Shown piece by piece: positions 41,934-49,832 of a stretch of 64,000 nt of DNA (position 1 is its first letter; each line of letters begins with the position of its first letter). This stretch comes from Flavobacterium sufflavum. Its GTDB lineage: Bacteria; Bacteroidota; Bacteroidia; Flavobacteriales; Flavobacteriaceae. The notes beneath the pieces were generated by a model that did no database searches, was not told where the DNA came from, and saw only the letters and a list, made by a program, of their open reading frames with translations. Location of the stretch: the NCBI RefSeq assembly GCF_004016525.1, contig NZ_SACJ01000002.1, forward strand, positions 496,001 to 560,000. The letters are read 5' to 3'. A program made the position numbers and the translations under genes.

Positions 41934-42751
41934 TATAGAACTAATGGAATTTTTCTGAACTCATCTTCTTCATTACTCTCTATTCCTAACGCTTTATAGA
42001 TGTATGCAAACGTAGAAAGCAACTCTGGTTTTCCATCTACTAAAGCAATATCGTGCTCAAAATGTGCAGATGGTTTTCCGTCGGCAGTCAAGATTGTCCA
42101 GCCGTCTTTTAATTGTTTAATGTTTCGTGTTCCCTGGTTAATCATGGGTTCCAATGCGATAACCATTCCTTCCACAAAAAGTTTTCCACGTCCTTTTTTT
42201 CCATAGTTAGGCATTTCGGGATCTTCGTGCATTTTTTGTCCTAATCCGTGGCCCACTAATTCACGAACCACTCCGTAACCATGTCCTTCAGTATATTTTT
42301 GAATAGCATTCCCTACATCTTCTACGCGATTACCTGCTTTGAATTCGCGCATTCCCACATATAAAGATTCTTTGGTAACCTGTAATAATTTTTTAGTTTC
42401 CGGGGCAACTTCACCCACTTCAAAAGTATAAGCGTGATCACCGTGAAAGCCATTTTTAAAAGCACCACAGTCAATAGAAATAATATCACCGTTAACAAGA
42501 GGAGTGTTGTTCGGAATTCCGTGAACTACCTGTGCGTTTGGACTCATACAAAGTGAATTTGGAAAACCGTATAGACCTAAAAAACTAGGTACGGCGCCAT
42601 GGTCGCGAATGAATTCTTCGGCTAATTTATCAAGGTGTAAAGTTGTAACTCCTTCTTTTACTTCAGAAGCCAGCATTCCTAATGTTTTGGATACGATTAA
42701 GGCACTTTCGCGCATTAATTCTATTTCTTCACGTGATTTTACTATAATCAT
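41933..42751 (-). CDS. map: Methionine aminopeptidase, type I
   Basis: Removes the N-terminal Met of nascent proteins; dinuclear metal enzyme. 272 aa. Metal ligands: Asp in SIDCGAFKNG and GDHAYTF, His in VGHGLGQKMHEDPEMPN, Glu in VIALEPM and HFEHDIALV. Type Ia, without the N-terminal zinc extension. It has a TACTTTTG promoter box that overlaps the end of the TolC gene. Its stop codon overlaps the methyltransferase start. Confidence 0.97.
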   Translation of the reverse strand: MIIVKSREEIELMRESALIVSKTLGMLASEVKEGVTTLHLDKLAEEFIRDHGAVPSFLGLYGFPNSLCMSPNAQVVHGIPNNTPLVNGDIISIDCGAFKNGFHGDHAYTFEVGEVAPETKKLLQVTKESLYVGMREFKAGNRVEDVGNAIQKYTEGHGYGVVRELVGHGLGQKMHEDPEMPNYGKKGRGKLFVEGMVIALEPMINQGTRNIKQLKDGWTILTADGKPSAHFEHDIALVDGKPELLSTFAYIYKALGIESNEEDEFRKIPLVL

Positions 42752-42771
42752 AATTTCGGATTTTCAGTGGG

Positions 42772-42779
42772 CAAAAGTA
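42772..42779 (-). promoter_or_regulatory. -7 promoter box of map
   Basis: Minus-strand TACTTTTG, 20 bp upstream of the map start codon and 16 bp past the TolC stop, so map has its own promoter. Confidence 0.55.
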
Positions 42780-42794
42780 CAATTTTTAAATTAT

Positions 42795-44183
42795 TTAATC
42801 CGGATTCGCCATAATTTTAAAAAGTTCCGAGTTAGAAACGTAAAATCGGTTGGCTAAACTTATTTCAGCCAGTTTAGCACTTACCAGATTATTCTCGCGT
42901 GTATTGATTAAAAACAGCGAGCTTTCGCCAAAAGAAAATAATCGTTCTTCCGAATCCAGCATGATTTTGTTATCCTGAGCTAATTTTTTTATCAGGTCTA
43001 ATTGTTTGTTTAACGATTGGATTTCTGTTTTTTGAGCCTGAATTTTGTTTGAAAGTTGCATTTTTTCCACACTCATGATGTATTCCGTTTCCTGAATTTT
43101 ATATTTGGTCAGTTTTAGTTTACCTCTTTCTTTTCTTAAAAACAAAGGAAATGAAAAGTCAACACCCACTTTGTAATTTTCCCGATTAAAATTGTCAAGG
43201 TAATTGGTGTCGGACAAATAGGAATAGCCTAAATTGATTTTTGGCAGTAATTCATTAGCGTTTAATTTTCTTTCTACGTTTAGAATGTCAATTTTACTTT
43301 GCAAAGCATTAATCTTTGGATGGTTTTCTAAGGAAACCGATTCGCTAAACAAATTATTGGTTTTCAAAGTTTCCTGAATGCTGCTTTCGAGTTTTGTTTC
43401 CGGGATCAGGTCATTAGAAATTTCCATTGGAATAGCGTTGTCCAGCCATAAATAATTAGATAATTCTAATTTGGCTTTAGCCAATTTTAAATTAGAATCT
43501 TCTAAGCTCAGGAGGCGGTTTTTAACGTTAATTCCTGCTTCTACACTGTCAATAGCAGGTTTGTCTCCCAGGACAATTAAGGTTTGAATTCCCTTGTATC
43601 TGGACTTTGCGTTATTGCTGTAATTTTGATACAGCTGTACTTCTTCATAGTTTTTTTTCCAGTTAAAATAAGCTAATGAAGCATCATATAAAACAGCAAT
43701 GGCTTGTAGTTTTACCTCGGCCTGACTGAGTTTTATTTGCATTTTGGCTTTGCTTAAATCGGCCATTCGTTTATTAATCCACAAACCCTGTCCTACGGGA
43801 ACACTAATTCCCAGTGAAGCTAAACCATCAGTAGGGGTGTTGTGCTCCGGGTTTAAATAATAACCTTCGTTGTTTTCAAAACCGGCTTTAATTTCGATTC
43901 CGTACCAAGTCGGTATTTTGAAACTGCTGTTTAAAAGTGAATAATATTCCTTGTCTTTGAATTGTTTTTTTGCATAATCCACTTCAATTTTAGGATCGAA
44001 AGCACCGCGAGTCATCATTAAATCGGCTTGGGCTTTGTTGAGCGTTAATTCAGCATTTTTTACCAACGGATGGAATTTTTTCACATAGCCCAAAAACTCA
44101 TTGTAGCTCAGTTCTTTCGAAACCGGTTCCTGAGCTACAATGTTTAGGGATAAAAATAGTAAGATGTAGAAAAGCTTTTTCAT
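42795..44183 (-). CDS. TolC-family outer membrane efflux protein
   Basis: A 462-residue outer-membrane channel component with signal peptide (ends IVAQ). The OEP repeats are seen as long helices (LSKAKMQIKLSQAEVKLQAIAVLYDASLAYFNWKKNYEEV) plus two beta-barrel segments. It partners the HlyD-like and ABC proteins encoded upstream; its start overlaps the HlyD stop by one base. The transported substrate is unknown. Confidence 0.9.
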   Translation of the reverse strand: MKKLFYILLFLSLNIVAQEPVSKELSYNEFLGYVKKFHPLVKNAELTLNKAQADLMMTRGAFDPKIEVDYAKKQFKDKEYYSLLNSSFKIPTWYGIEIKAGFENNEGYYLNPEHNTPTDGLASLGISVPVGQGLWINKRMADLSKAKMQIKLSQAEVKLQAIAVLYDASLAYFNWKKNYEEVQLYQNYSNNAKSRYKGIQTLIVLGDKPAIDSVEAGINVKNRLLSLEDSNLKLAKAKLELSNYLWLDNAIPMEISNDLIPETKLESSIQETLKTNNLFSESVSLENHPKINALQSKIDILNVERKLNANELLPKINLGYSYLSDTNYLDNFNRENYKVGVDFSFPLFLRKERGKLKLTKYKIQETEYIMSVEKMQLSNKIQAQKTEIQSLNKQLDLIKKLAQDNKIMLDSEERLFSFGESSLFLINTRENNLVSAKLAEISLANRFYVSNSELFKIMANPD

Positions 44184-45532
44184 TATTTCTTTTCTTTGGT
44201 TGTTGTTGATGTTGCTTGTTTGTAATAATTAGGAGGGAATCCGTTTAGAACTCGCCAGATTTCAAACCAGATAGGCACAGTATCCAATAAGGCTAAGGTT
44301 TGCGCGCCTGAACCGATGCTTAATTCTTTAGGCCATTTGTCTTCATTTTTGTCGGGAGTAATCAAGACTCTGTATTTGCCGTTTGGACTGATGAAATTTT
44401 CTATGGCAACAATGGTCCCTCCAAAGGTTCCATAAGATATATCAGGCCAGCCTGAGAAAACTATGGTAGGCCATCCGTCAAACCAAATGCGAACTTTCTC
44501 TCCTTTATGGATTAAAGGCAGGTCAATAGGGTCTACATAAGTTTCAACGGCAATTTCATAAGCGGCAGGCATAATGGTTGCAATAGCAGTTCCTTCTTTT
44601 ACGGTTTCACCAATTCCTGATTGTAAAGCCCTGTTGATGTAGCCGCTTTGAGCCGCTCTGATGTAGTACATATTGTTGCGGATGCTGTAATTAGCATGCT
44701 GATTTTCCAGTTTGTTCACCTGTGCTTTAGCATCATATTGACTACTTAGGGCAGTAAATTTATCGCTTTGAGATTTTGAAACTTTCTCAGCATATTCAGC
44801 AATGATTCTGTTTACTTCTACTTTGGAGTTGATGAAATCATTTTTGCTGGTCAATAATTTGTTTTCCTGATTGATGATTTTAGCCTCGACTTCCTGAAGT
44901 TTTAGTTTCTTTTCTTCAACATCGGTCAGAGGTTTTAGTCCTTCGTCGTTTAATTTAATAGCACGGTTAAATTGCGTTGTAGCAATTTTAAGTTGGGTAT
45001 TAGCAGCAACAAGATCAATACTGTCGCTTTTTATTTTAAGGCGCGCTTGTTTGATTTTGTTGTAAGCCTGTTCCAGTTTTAATTTTTTTTCGGCTTCAAT
45101 GGCTTGTAATTGATTCTCTAAGCTGATTACTTTTGCCTGATATGATTCGACAGCATTTTGTTTGGCATCAACCTGGTTTTTTGTATTTTGAACCAGATTA
45201 GGATCCATGTAGTCTTCCTTGATTTCCGAGATGTATAAGATAGTATCACCTTTTTTGACAAAATCACCTTCCTGAACATACCATTTCTCTATTCGACCGG
45301 AAATAACGCTTTGAATAGATTGCGGACGCTGGTTGGGTTTTAAGGTGGTTACCGCACCTGAACCGGAAATATTTTGTGTCCAGGGCAAAAACAACATCGC
45401 TATTCCCAGTATGGAAATACCAATTATAATTTTGTTTAAAATCTTATAATGCGTTTTGTTTTCAAGCGTGCGAACGGTTTTAAATTGTTCTAAGACTTGT
45501 TTGGGATTGTTGTTATCTGAAATATTTAGCAT
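44183..45532 (-). CDS. HlyD-family periplasmic adaptor (membrane fusion protein)
   Basis: Inner-membrane-anchored adaptor of 449 aa. One N-terminal TM helix (about 30-50, KIIIGISILGIAMLFLPW), a biotinyl/lipoyl-like half-motif (ISGRIEKWYVQEGDFVKKGDTIL), a long coiled-coil hairpin (about 95-270), the second lipoyl half (IRAAQSGYINRALQSGIGETVKEG) and a beta-barrel (DLPLIHKGEKVRIWFDGWP). It joins the ABC protein to TolC. It lies 4 nt after the ABC gene and overlaps the TolC gene by one base. Confidence 0.92.
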   Translation of the reverse strand: MLNISDNNNPKQVLEQFKTVRTLENKTHYKILNKIIIGISILGIAMLFLPWTQNISGSGAVTTLKPNQRPQSIQSVISGRIEKWYVQEGDFVKKGDTILYISEIKEDYMDPNLVQNTKNQVDAKQNAVESYQAKVISLENQLQAIEAEKKLKLEQAYNKIKQARLKIKSDSIDLVAANTQLKIATTQFNRAIKLNDEGLKPLTDVEEKKLKLQEVEAKIINQENKLLTSKNDFINSKVEVNRIIAEYAEKVSKSQSDKFTALSSQYDAKAQVNKLENQHANYSIRNNMYYIRAAQSGYINRALQSGIGETVKEGTAIATIMPAAYEIAVETYVDPIDLPLIHKGEKVRIWFDGWPTIVFSGWPDISYGTFGGTIVAIENFISPNGKYRVLITPDKNEDKWPKELSIGSGAQTLALLDTVPIWFEIWRVLNGFPPNYYKQATSTTTKEKK

Positions 45533-45536
45533 TTTT

Positions 45537-47195
45537 TTACTTTTTTGAGTCCGAAACTATTTTACCATCTTGCATTGTGATTATTCTATCACTTTTAGTT
45601 TTCCAATACGGATTTTTAGAGGAGACAACTATGGTCCAGTTGTGTTCCTTAGCAGTTAAGAAATCAATGATTTCTTTGGCTACGTTTTCATCCATCATGT
45701 CAGTTGGGTCTTCGTAGAAAAGAATCTTCGGTTTATGTATGATACTTCGGGCTAATAATATTTTCTTAACATTTGAAGAAGTCAGTTGTTTGGCTTCCGG
45801 GAAAATGGCAGTGTCGAGTCCTTTAGGTAATGATTTTATTAAATCGGTGAGCTGTAATCCTGTAATTGCCCACTTTAAATCTTCTGAGCTTACAGATTTG
45901 TCGTTAAAGGTAATATTGCTTAAAATAGTCCCTTCGAAAGGTGTTTCACCATGAATAATACTGCCAATTTGTGAACGGTATTGTTTCAAGTTTATCTTTT
46001 TGAAAGTGTCGTCGTTAATGTAAAAAGCTCCAGCTGTAGGTTGTAATAATCCCGAAAGGATTCGGATTAAAGTGGTTTTTCCTGAACCGTTTTTCCCTTC
46101 TAAAAAGATATGTTCGCCCTGATTAATTTTTAAATCAATTTCATTTAAGGATTTTTGTTTCGAATCAGGGAATCTAAAGCTTAGATTCTCAGTCTCTAAA
46201 CTAATGTTGGTATAGCAATTATCGTAAGATTCCGTAGTTTCTTCTTCGATGTCCATATCGGTTACCTGACCAATTTTTTCGGTAGCGGTCAATACATCGT
46301 AAAAAGTTTCTAATCCTAAAATAATTTTTTCAACTGAATTGATTACAAGCAAAATAATGATTTCGGCAGCCACAAACTGACCGATATTCATTTCCTGTGA
46401 TAAGACTAAATATCCACCAATTAATAATAAACTTGCAGTAATTAAAACTTTAAAACCAATTAACTGGATGAATTGTTTTTTGATTACATTAAAATGTTTC
46501 TCTCTGTAATCAAGATAGCCTGAAACTATAGCATCGTTTTTTTGCAACGCATAATTATAGTTTAAATCGTTTCTGAAACTGGAATTGTTTCGGGCAATTT
46601 CCTGTAGCCAGCTTGCAACTTTGTATTTGAATTTAGATTCTTTTAAACTGGTTTCAAGCCCTGATTTATAAGAGAATTTGAAAATAAAATACAATAAAAA
46701 GAAAAGGAAAATCCCAAATACAATAAAGAAAGGATGGTATAAGGATAATAGAATGATACCAAAAGCAATTTGCAATAAAGCTGCCGAGAAATCAATTAAT
46801 AGTTTTGAAGTCCCTTTTTGGATCGTTAGAGTATCAAAAAAACGATTGGCAATTTCCGGCGGGTAGGAATTGTATAATGCTTCGAATTTTATTTTTGGCA
46901 ATCGGGTTGCGAATTCAAAAGAAGAACGAACAAATATTTTTTGTTGTAAATTCTCGGTAATACGCAATTGCATCAACGAAAGAATCCCTACCAGAGCCAC
47001 TCCAATAATTACAATAATAATTAAAACAATCCATGAAACACTGGCGTGCCCTGATTGTATAAAGTTAATGATGGCTTGGATACCCAAAGGCAAAGACAAG
47101 CTTATTAGTCCGGCGAAGATGGCGTAGAAAAAAATCTGGGCAACATCTTTTTTGTCTAGTTGGAGTAAGTTGTAAAATCGTCTTAATGGTGTCAT
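45537..47195 (-). CDS. ABC exporter with degenerate nucleotide-binding domain
   Basis: A 552-residue half-transporter: a six-TM ABC-B type domain (about residues 20-310, including PLGIQAIINFIQ and YSNSYPPEIANRFFDT-type coupling regions) and an NBD (about 335-552). Walker A is intact (GKNGSGKTT, 367-375). Elsewhere the catalytic parts differ: the Q-loop Gln is His415 (GSIIHGETPF), LSGGQ is LTSSN (471-475), Walker B ends Glu495-Asp496 in place of Asp-Glu (ILFYEDPTD), and the H-switch His is Ser526 (VVSSKNPY). The D-loop Asp remains. ATP hydrolysis may be weak or absent. It has no C39 peptidase domain. Operon order is TetR-ABC-HlyD-TolC. Confidence 0.88.
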   Translation of the reverse strand: MTPLRRFYNLLQLDKKDVAQIFFYAIFAGLISLSLPLGIQAIINFIQSGHASVSWIVLIIIVIIGVALVGILSLMQLRITENLQQKIFVRSSFEFATRLPKIKFEALYNSYPPEIANRFFDTLTIQKGTSKLLIDFSAALLQIAFGIILLSLYHPFFIVFGIFLFFLLYFIFKFSYKSGLETSLKESKFKYKVASWLQEIARNNSSFRNDLNYNYALQKNDAIVSGYLDYREKHFNVIKKQFIQLIGFKVLITASLLLIGGYLVLSQEMNIGQFVAAEIIILLVINSVEKIILGLETFYDVLTATEKIGQVTDMDIEEETTESYDNCYTNISLETENLSFRFPDSKQKSLNEIDLKINQGEHIFLEGKNGSGKTTLIRILSGLLQPTAGAFYINDDTFKKINLKQYRSQIGSIIHGETPFEGTILSNITFNDKSVSSEDLKWAITGLQLTDLIKSLPKGLDTAIFPEAKQLTSSNVKKILLARSIIHKPKILFYEDPTDMMDENVAKEIIDFLTAKEHNWTIVVSSKNPYWKTKSDRIITMQDGKIVSDSKK

Positions 47196-47212
47196 ATGAA
47201 AGATTGTATTTT

Positions 47213-47887
47213 TTATTTTTTTAATATTCGGCTTACTAAATCAAAGTAAAATGAAGTTACGCTTATCGAATCATTACAATCGGTAATCGTATTTAGATGG
47301 TCGTTAAGAAAATGTTGGTGTAAACTTCCTTCTACTATTGTCGATGCTAAGCTTTTGCTGTATGGATAATCAGGGTTGGCTTCGTGAATAATGGCAGCCA
47401 ACTGATTGATTATTTTTTGATAGACCCAGAAATAGCCTTCCTTGTTGTCCTCGTCAACTTCTTTAGTATAGAGCGCTTTGTTAAATTCGGATATAATAAT
47501 TTTGTTTAAAATAGATTCGTTAATGTGTTTGGTGCTGTCGTCATCCTTAATTTTTTCGGTCAATACTTTTATGGCTTTATTTAATTTTTCTGATGGATTT
47601 TGGATGTTGTTAGTTGCCAAAATAAGTTTGTATTCTATCCATCCCCAATACCAGGCTGATAAATACATGACTAGTTTGTGTTTGTTTTCAAAATAGCGAT
47701 AAATAGAACTTTCGTTAGAACTAATTCGTTCCCCGAGTTTCTTGAAAGTGAAATGTTCTAATCCAATTTCGTCTATTAATAAAATACTGTGTTGGATTAT
47801 TTTATTCCCCAGCTCTGAAGTGTCCGGATCTTTCAGATACAGTTTTTCGTTGACTTTTATCTTTAAATTCTCTAAAAAAGCACTCAT
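47213..47887 (-). CDS. TetR/AcrR family repressor of the exporter operon
   Basis: A 224-residue TetR-type regulator. The DNA-binding head is IDEIGLEHFTFKKLGERISSNESSIYRYFENKHKLVMYLS, and the rest is the ligand-binding helical domain. It is the first gene of the exporter operon, 17 nt before the ABC gene. The start at 47887 is chosen over 47905 because the -7 box at 47907-47914 would put the transcript start close to 47900. A 27-bp palindrome over that box is the probable operator, implying self-repression. The inducer is presumably the exported molecule. Confidence 0.87.
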   Translation of the reverse strand: MSAFLENLKIKVNEKLYLKDPDTSELGNKIIQHSILLIDEIGLEHFTFKKLGERISSNESSIYRYFENKHKLVMYLSAWYWGWIEYKLILATNNIQNPSEKLNKAIKVLTEKIKDDDSTKHINESILNKIIISEFNKALYTKEVDEDNKEGYFWVYQKIINQLAAIIHEANPDYPYSKSLASTIVEGSLHQHFLNDHLNTITDCNDSISVTSFYFDLVSRILKK

Positions 47888-47906
47888 TATCAATCTCTGT
47901 TTCATA

Positions 47907-47914
47907 CAAAATTA
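47907..47914 (-). promoter_or_regulatory. -7 promoter box of the TetR-ABC-HlyD-TolC operon
   Basis: Minus-strand TAATTTTG, 19 bp before the chosen TetR start, overlapped by the palindrome. Confidence 0.55.
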
Positions 47915-47934
47915 ATAGTGTTACTTTTAATTTT
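47908..47934. promoter_or_regulatory. Probable TetR operator (27-bp palindrome)
   Basis: AAAATTAA and TTAATTTT outer arms (8 bp), one T-T mismatch, then AGT/ACT inner arms around GTT. It covers the -7 box and the predicted spacer, so bound repressor would block RNA polymerase. Confidence 0.6.
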
Positions 47935-48118
47935 GGGGTTTTAACAATTAATTAAGTGAAAAAAAAGCATTTTCTAATGTTGCTCTAATGTTGGTTTAAT
48001 CTTGGTATTTTTTTGTAGGTAATTGTTTTCTTTTTAAAATAATATCAGCAGCTGAAGAAGTCTGAAATCATAATTTTAGGATTAAGATTTTTTAAAAAGT
48101 TAAATTGAATTCAAATAA

Positions 48119-48146
48119 AAACGGCTGCTCTTTCGAACAGCCGTTT
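48119..48146 (-). terminator. Terminator of gpmI
   Basis: AAACGGCTG and CAGCCGTTT pair across a 10-nt loop; T-rich sequence follows on the minus strand. Confidence 0.8.
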
Positions 48147-48167
48147 ATGTAAAATATGTAGTGTATA

Positions 48168-49691
48168 TTATTTTGCCAATAACGAATGACTAGACATTGC
48201 AGCAGGTTGTGCTACTCCCATTAAATCTAAAATTGTTGGGGCAATATCACCTAAAACTCCGTCTTGGATGGCTATTTGGTCATTGTCAACTAAAATAAAT
48301 GGAACTGGATTAGTTGTATGAGCTGTATTAGGACTTCCATCAGGATTAATCATGGTTTCACAGTTACCGTGATCGGCAATAACAATTGTTGAATAACCAT
48401 TTTCTAGTGCAGTAGTAATTACTTTTTCTACACATTTATCTACAGCTTCACAAGCTTTTATTGCAGCTTCCATGATTCCGGTATGCCCTACCATGTCACC
48501 ATTGGCAAAATTAAGACATACAAAATCCACTTCTCCTTTTTCAAGTTCTGGACAAAGTGCATCGGTTAATTCGTAAGCACTCATTTCAGGTTGTAAGTCG
48601 TAAGTAGCTACTTTAGGAGAGTTTCTCAAGATACGTGATTCACCTTCAAACGGAACCTCTCTACCTCCAGAAAAGAAGAAAGTTACGTGTGGATATTTTT
48701 CAGTTTCAGCAATACGAATTTGCTTTTTGTTGGCTTTTTCTAAAACTTCACCTAGTGTTTCAGTGATGTTATCTTTGTTGTAAACCACTTTTACATTTTG
48801 GTAGGTTTCGTCATAATTGGTCAATGTAACATAGTACAAATTCAATTTATGCATGTTTTGCTCATGAAAATCCTGTTGCGAAAGTGCTTCAGTCAATTCA
48901 CGACCTCTGTCGGTTCTGAAGTTAAAGAAAATAACAACATCATCATCCTGGATAGTAGCCAATGGTTTATTGTCAGCATCAGTAACTACAAGTGGTTCTA
49001 TGAATTCGTCGGTGATGTCGTTTCCATAACTTGTAGCGATAGAAGTAACTACATTACTTGTTGGAGTTCCTTTTCCGTGAACAACCAAATCATAAGCCAG
49101 TTTTACTCTTTCCCAACGTTTGTCACGATCCATTGCGTAGTAACGACCAATTACCGAGGCAATTTTTACCGGAGTATCAGCAATGTAGTTTTCTAAATCC
49201 TGGATGTACTTTTTACCAGATTTAGGGTCAACATCTCTACCATCAGTAAAGGCGTGGATGAAAACTTGGTTTAAGCCATAATCTTGAGTGGCGTCAATTA
49301 ATCCACGTAAGTGAGAAGTATGTGAGTGAACACCTCCATCAGAAACCAATCCTAGGAAATGAACTTTTTTATTGTTGTCTTTTGCGTACTGAAAAGCATC
49401 TTTTAATACTTGTTCCTGTGCTAAAGTTTTATTGGCTACAGCCAAATTGATTTTAGCTAAATCCTGGTAAACAATTCTTCCTGCACCAAGATTCATGTGT
49501 CCTACTTCAGAATTTCCCATTTGACCTTCAGGTAAACCTACATGTAAACCATCAGTTCTAAGTTGTGCGCTAGGGTATTTTTTATAAAGACTGTTTATAA
49601 AGGGAACATTTGCATTGTCAATTGCAGATACTTTAGGGTCAGGAGATTTTCCCCAACCATCCAAAATCATAAGGATTACTTTTTTGCTCAT
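48168..49691 (-). CDS. gpmI: 2,3-bisphosphoglycerate-independent phosphoglycerate mutase
   Basis: Glycolytic enzyme of 507 aa interconverting 3- and 2-phosphoglycerate with Mn. Alkaline-phosphatase superfamily metal centres: ILDGWG (Asp), GNSEVGHMNLG with the phosphorylated Ser, and VIADHGNCETM with NTAHTTNPVPF near the end; the transferase insert contains HAFTDGRDVDP. Normal length. A TATCTTTG box lies 17 bp upstream, and a terminator follows. Confidence 0.97.
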   Translation of the reverse strand: MSKKVILMILDGWGKSPDPKVSAIDNANVPFINSLYKKYPSAQLRTDGLHVGLPEGQMGNSEVGHMNLGAGRIVYQDLAKINLAVANKTLAQEQVLKDAFQYAKDNNKKVHFLGLVSDGGVHSHTSHLRGLIDATQDYGLNQVFIHAFTDGRDVDPKSGKKYIQDLENYIADTPVKIASVIGRYYAMDRDKRWERVKLAYDLVVHGKGTPTSNVVTSIATSYGNDITDEFIEPLVVTDADNKPLATIQDDDVVIFFNFRTDRGRELTEALSQQDFHEQNMHKLNLYYVTLTNYDETYQNVKVVYNKDNITETLGEVLEKANKKQIRIAETEKYPHVTFFFSGGREVPFEGESRILRNSPKVATYDLQPEMSAYELTDALCPELEKGEVDFVCLNFANGDMVGHTGIMEAAIKACEAVDKCVEKVITTALENGYSTIVIADHGNCETMINPDGSPNTAHTTNPVPFILVDNDQIAIQDGVLGDIAPTILDLMGVAQPAAMSSHSLLAK

Positions 49692-49708
49692 TAGTTTTTA
49701 GTTTTTGG

Positions 49709-49716
49709 CAAAGATA
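49709..49716 (-). promoter_or_regulatory. -7 promoter box of gpmI
   Basis: Minus-strand TATCTTTG, 17 bp before the start codon. Confidence 0.6.
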
Positions 49717-49832
49717 AATTATTTATAAAATCTTCGTTATTAATAAAACTACTATTATGTATTCAAGAATTTAGCTATAGTAAAAATGACAATTTTGTTG
49801 TGGAAGTGCTGTTTTATTAAAATAAATGCAGT

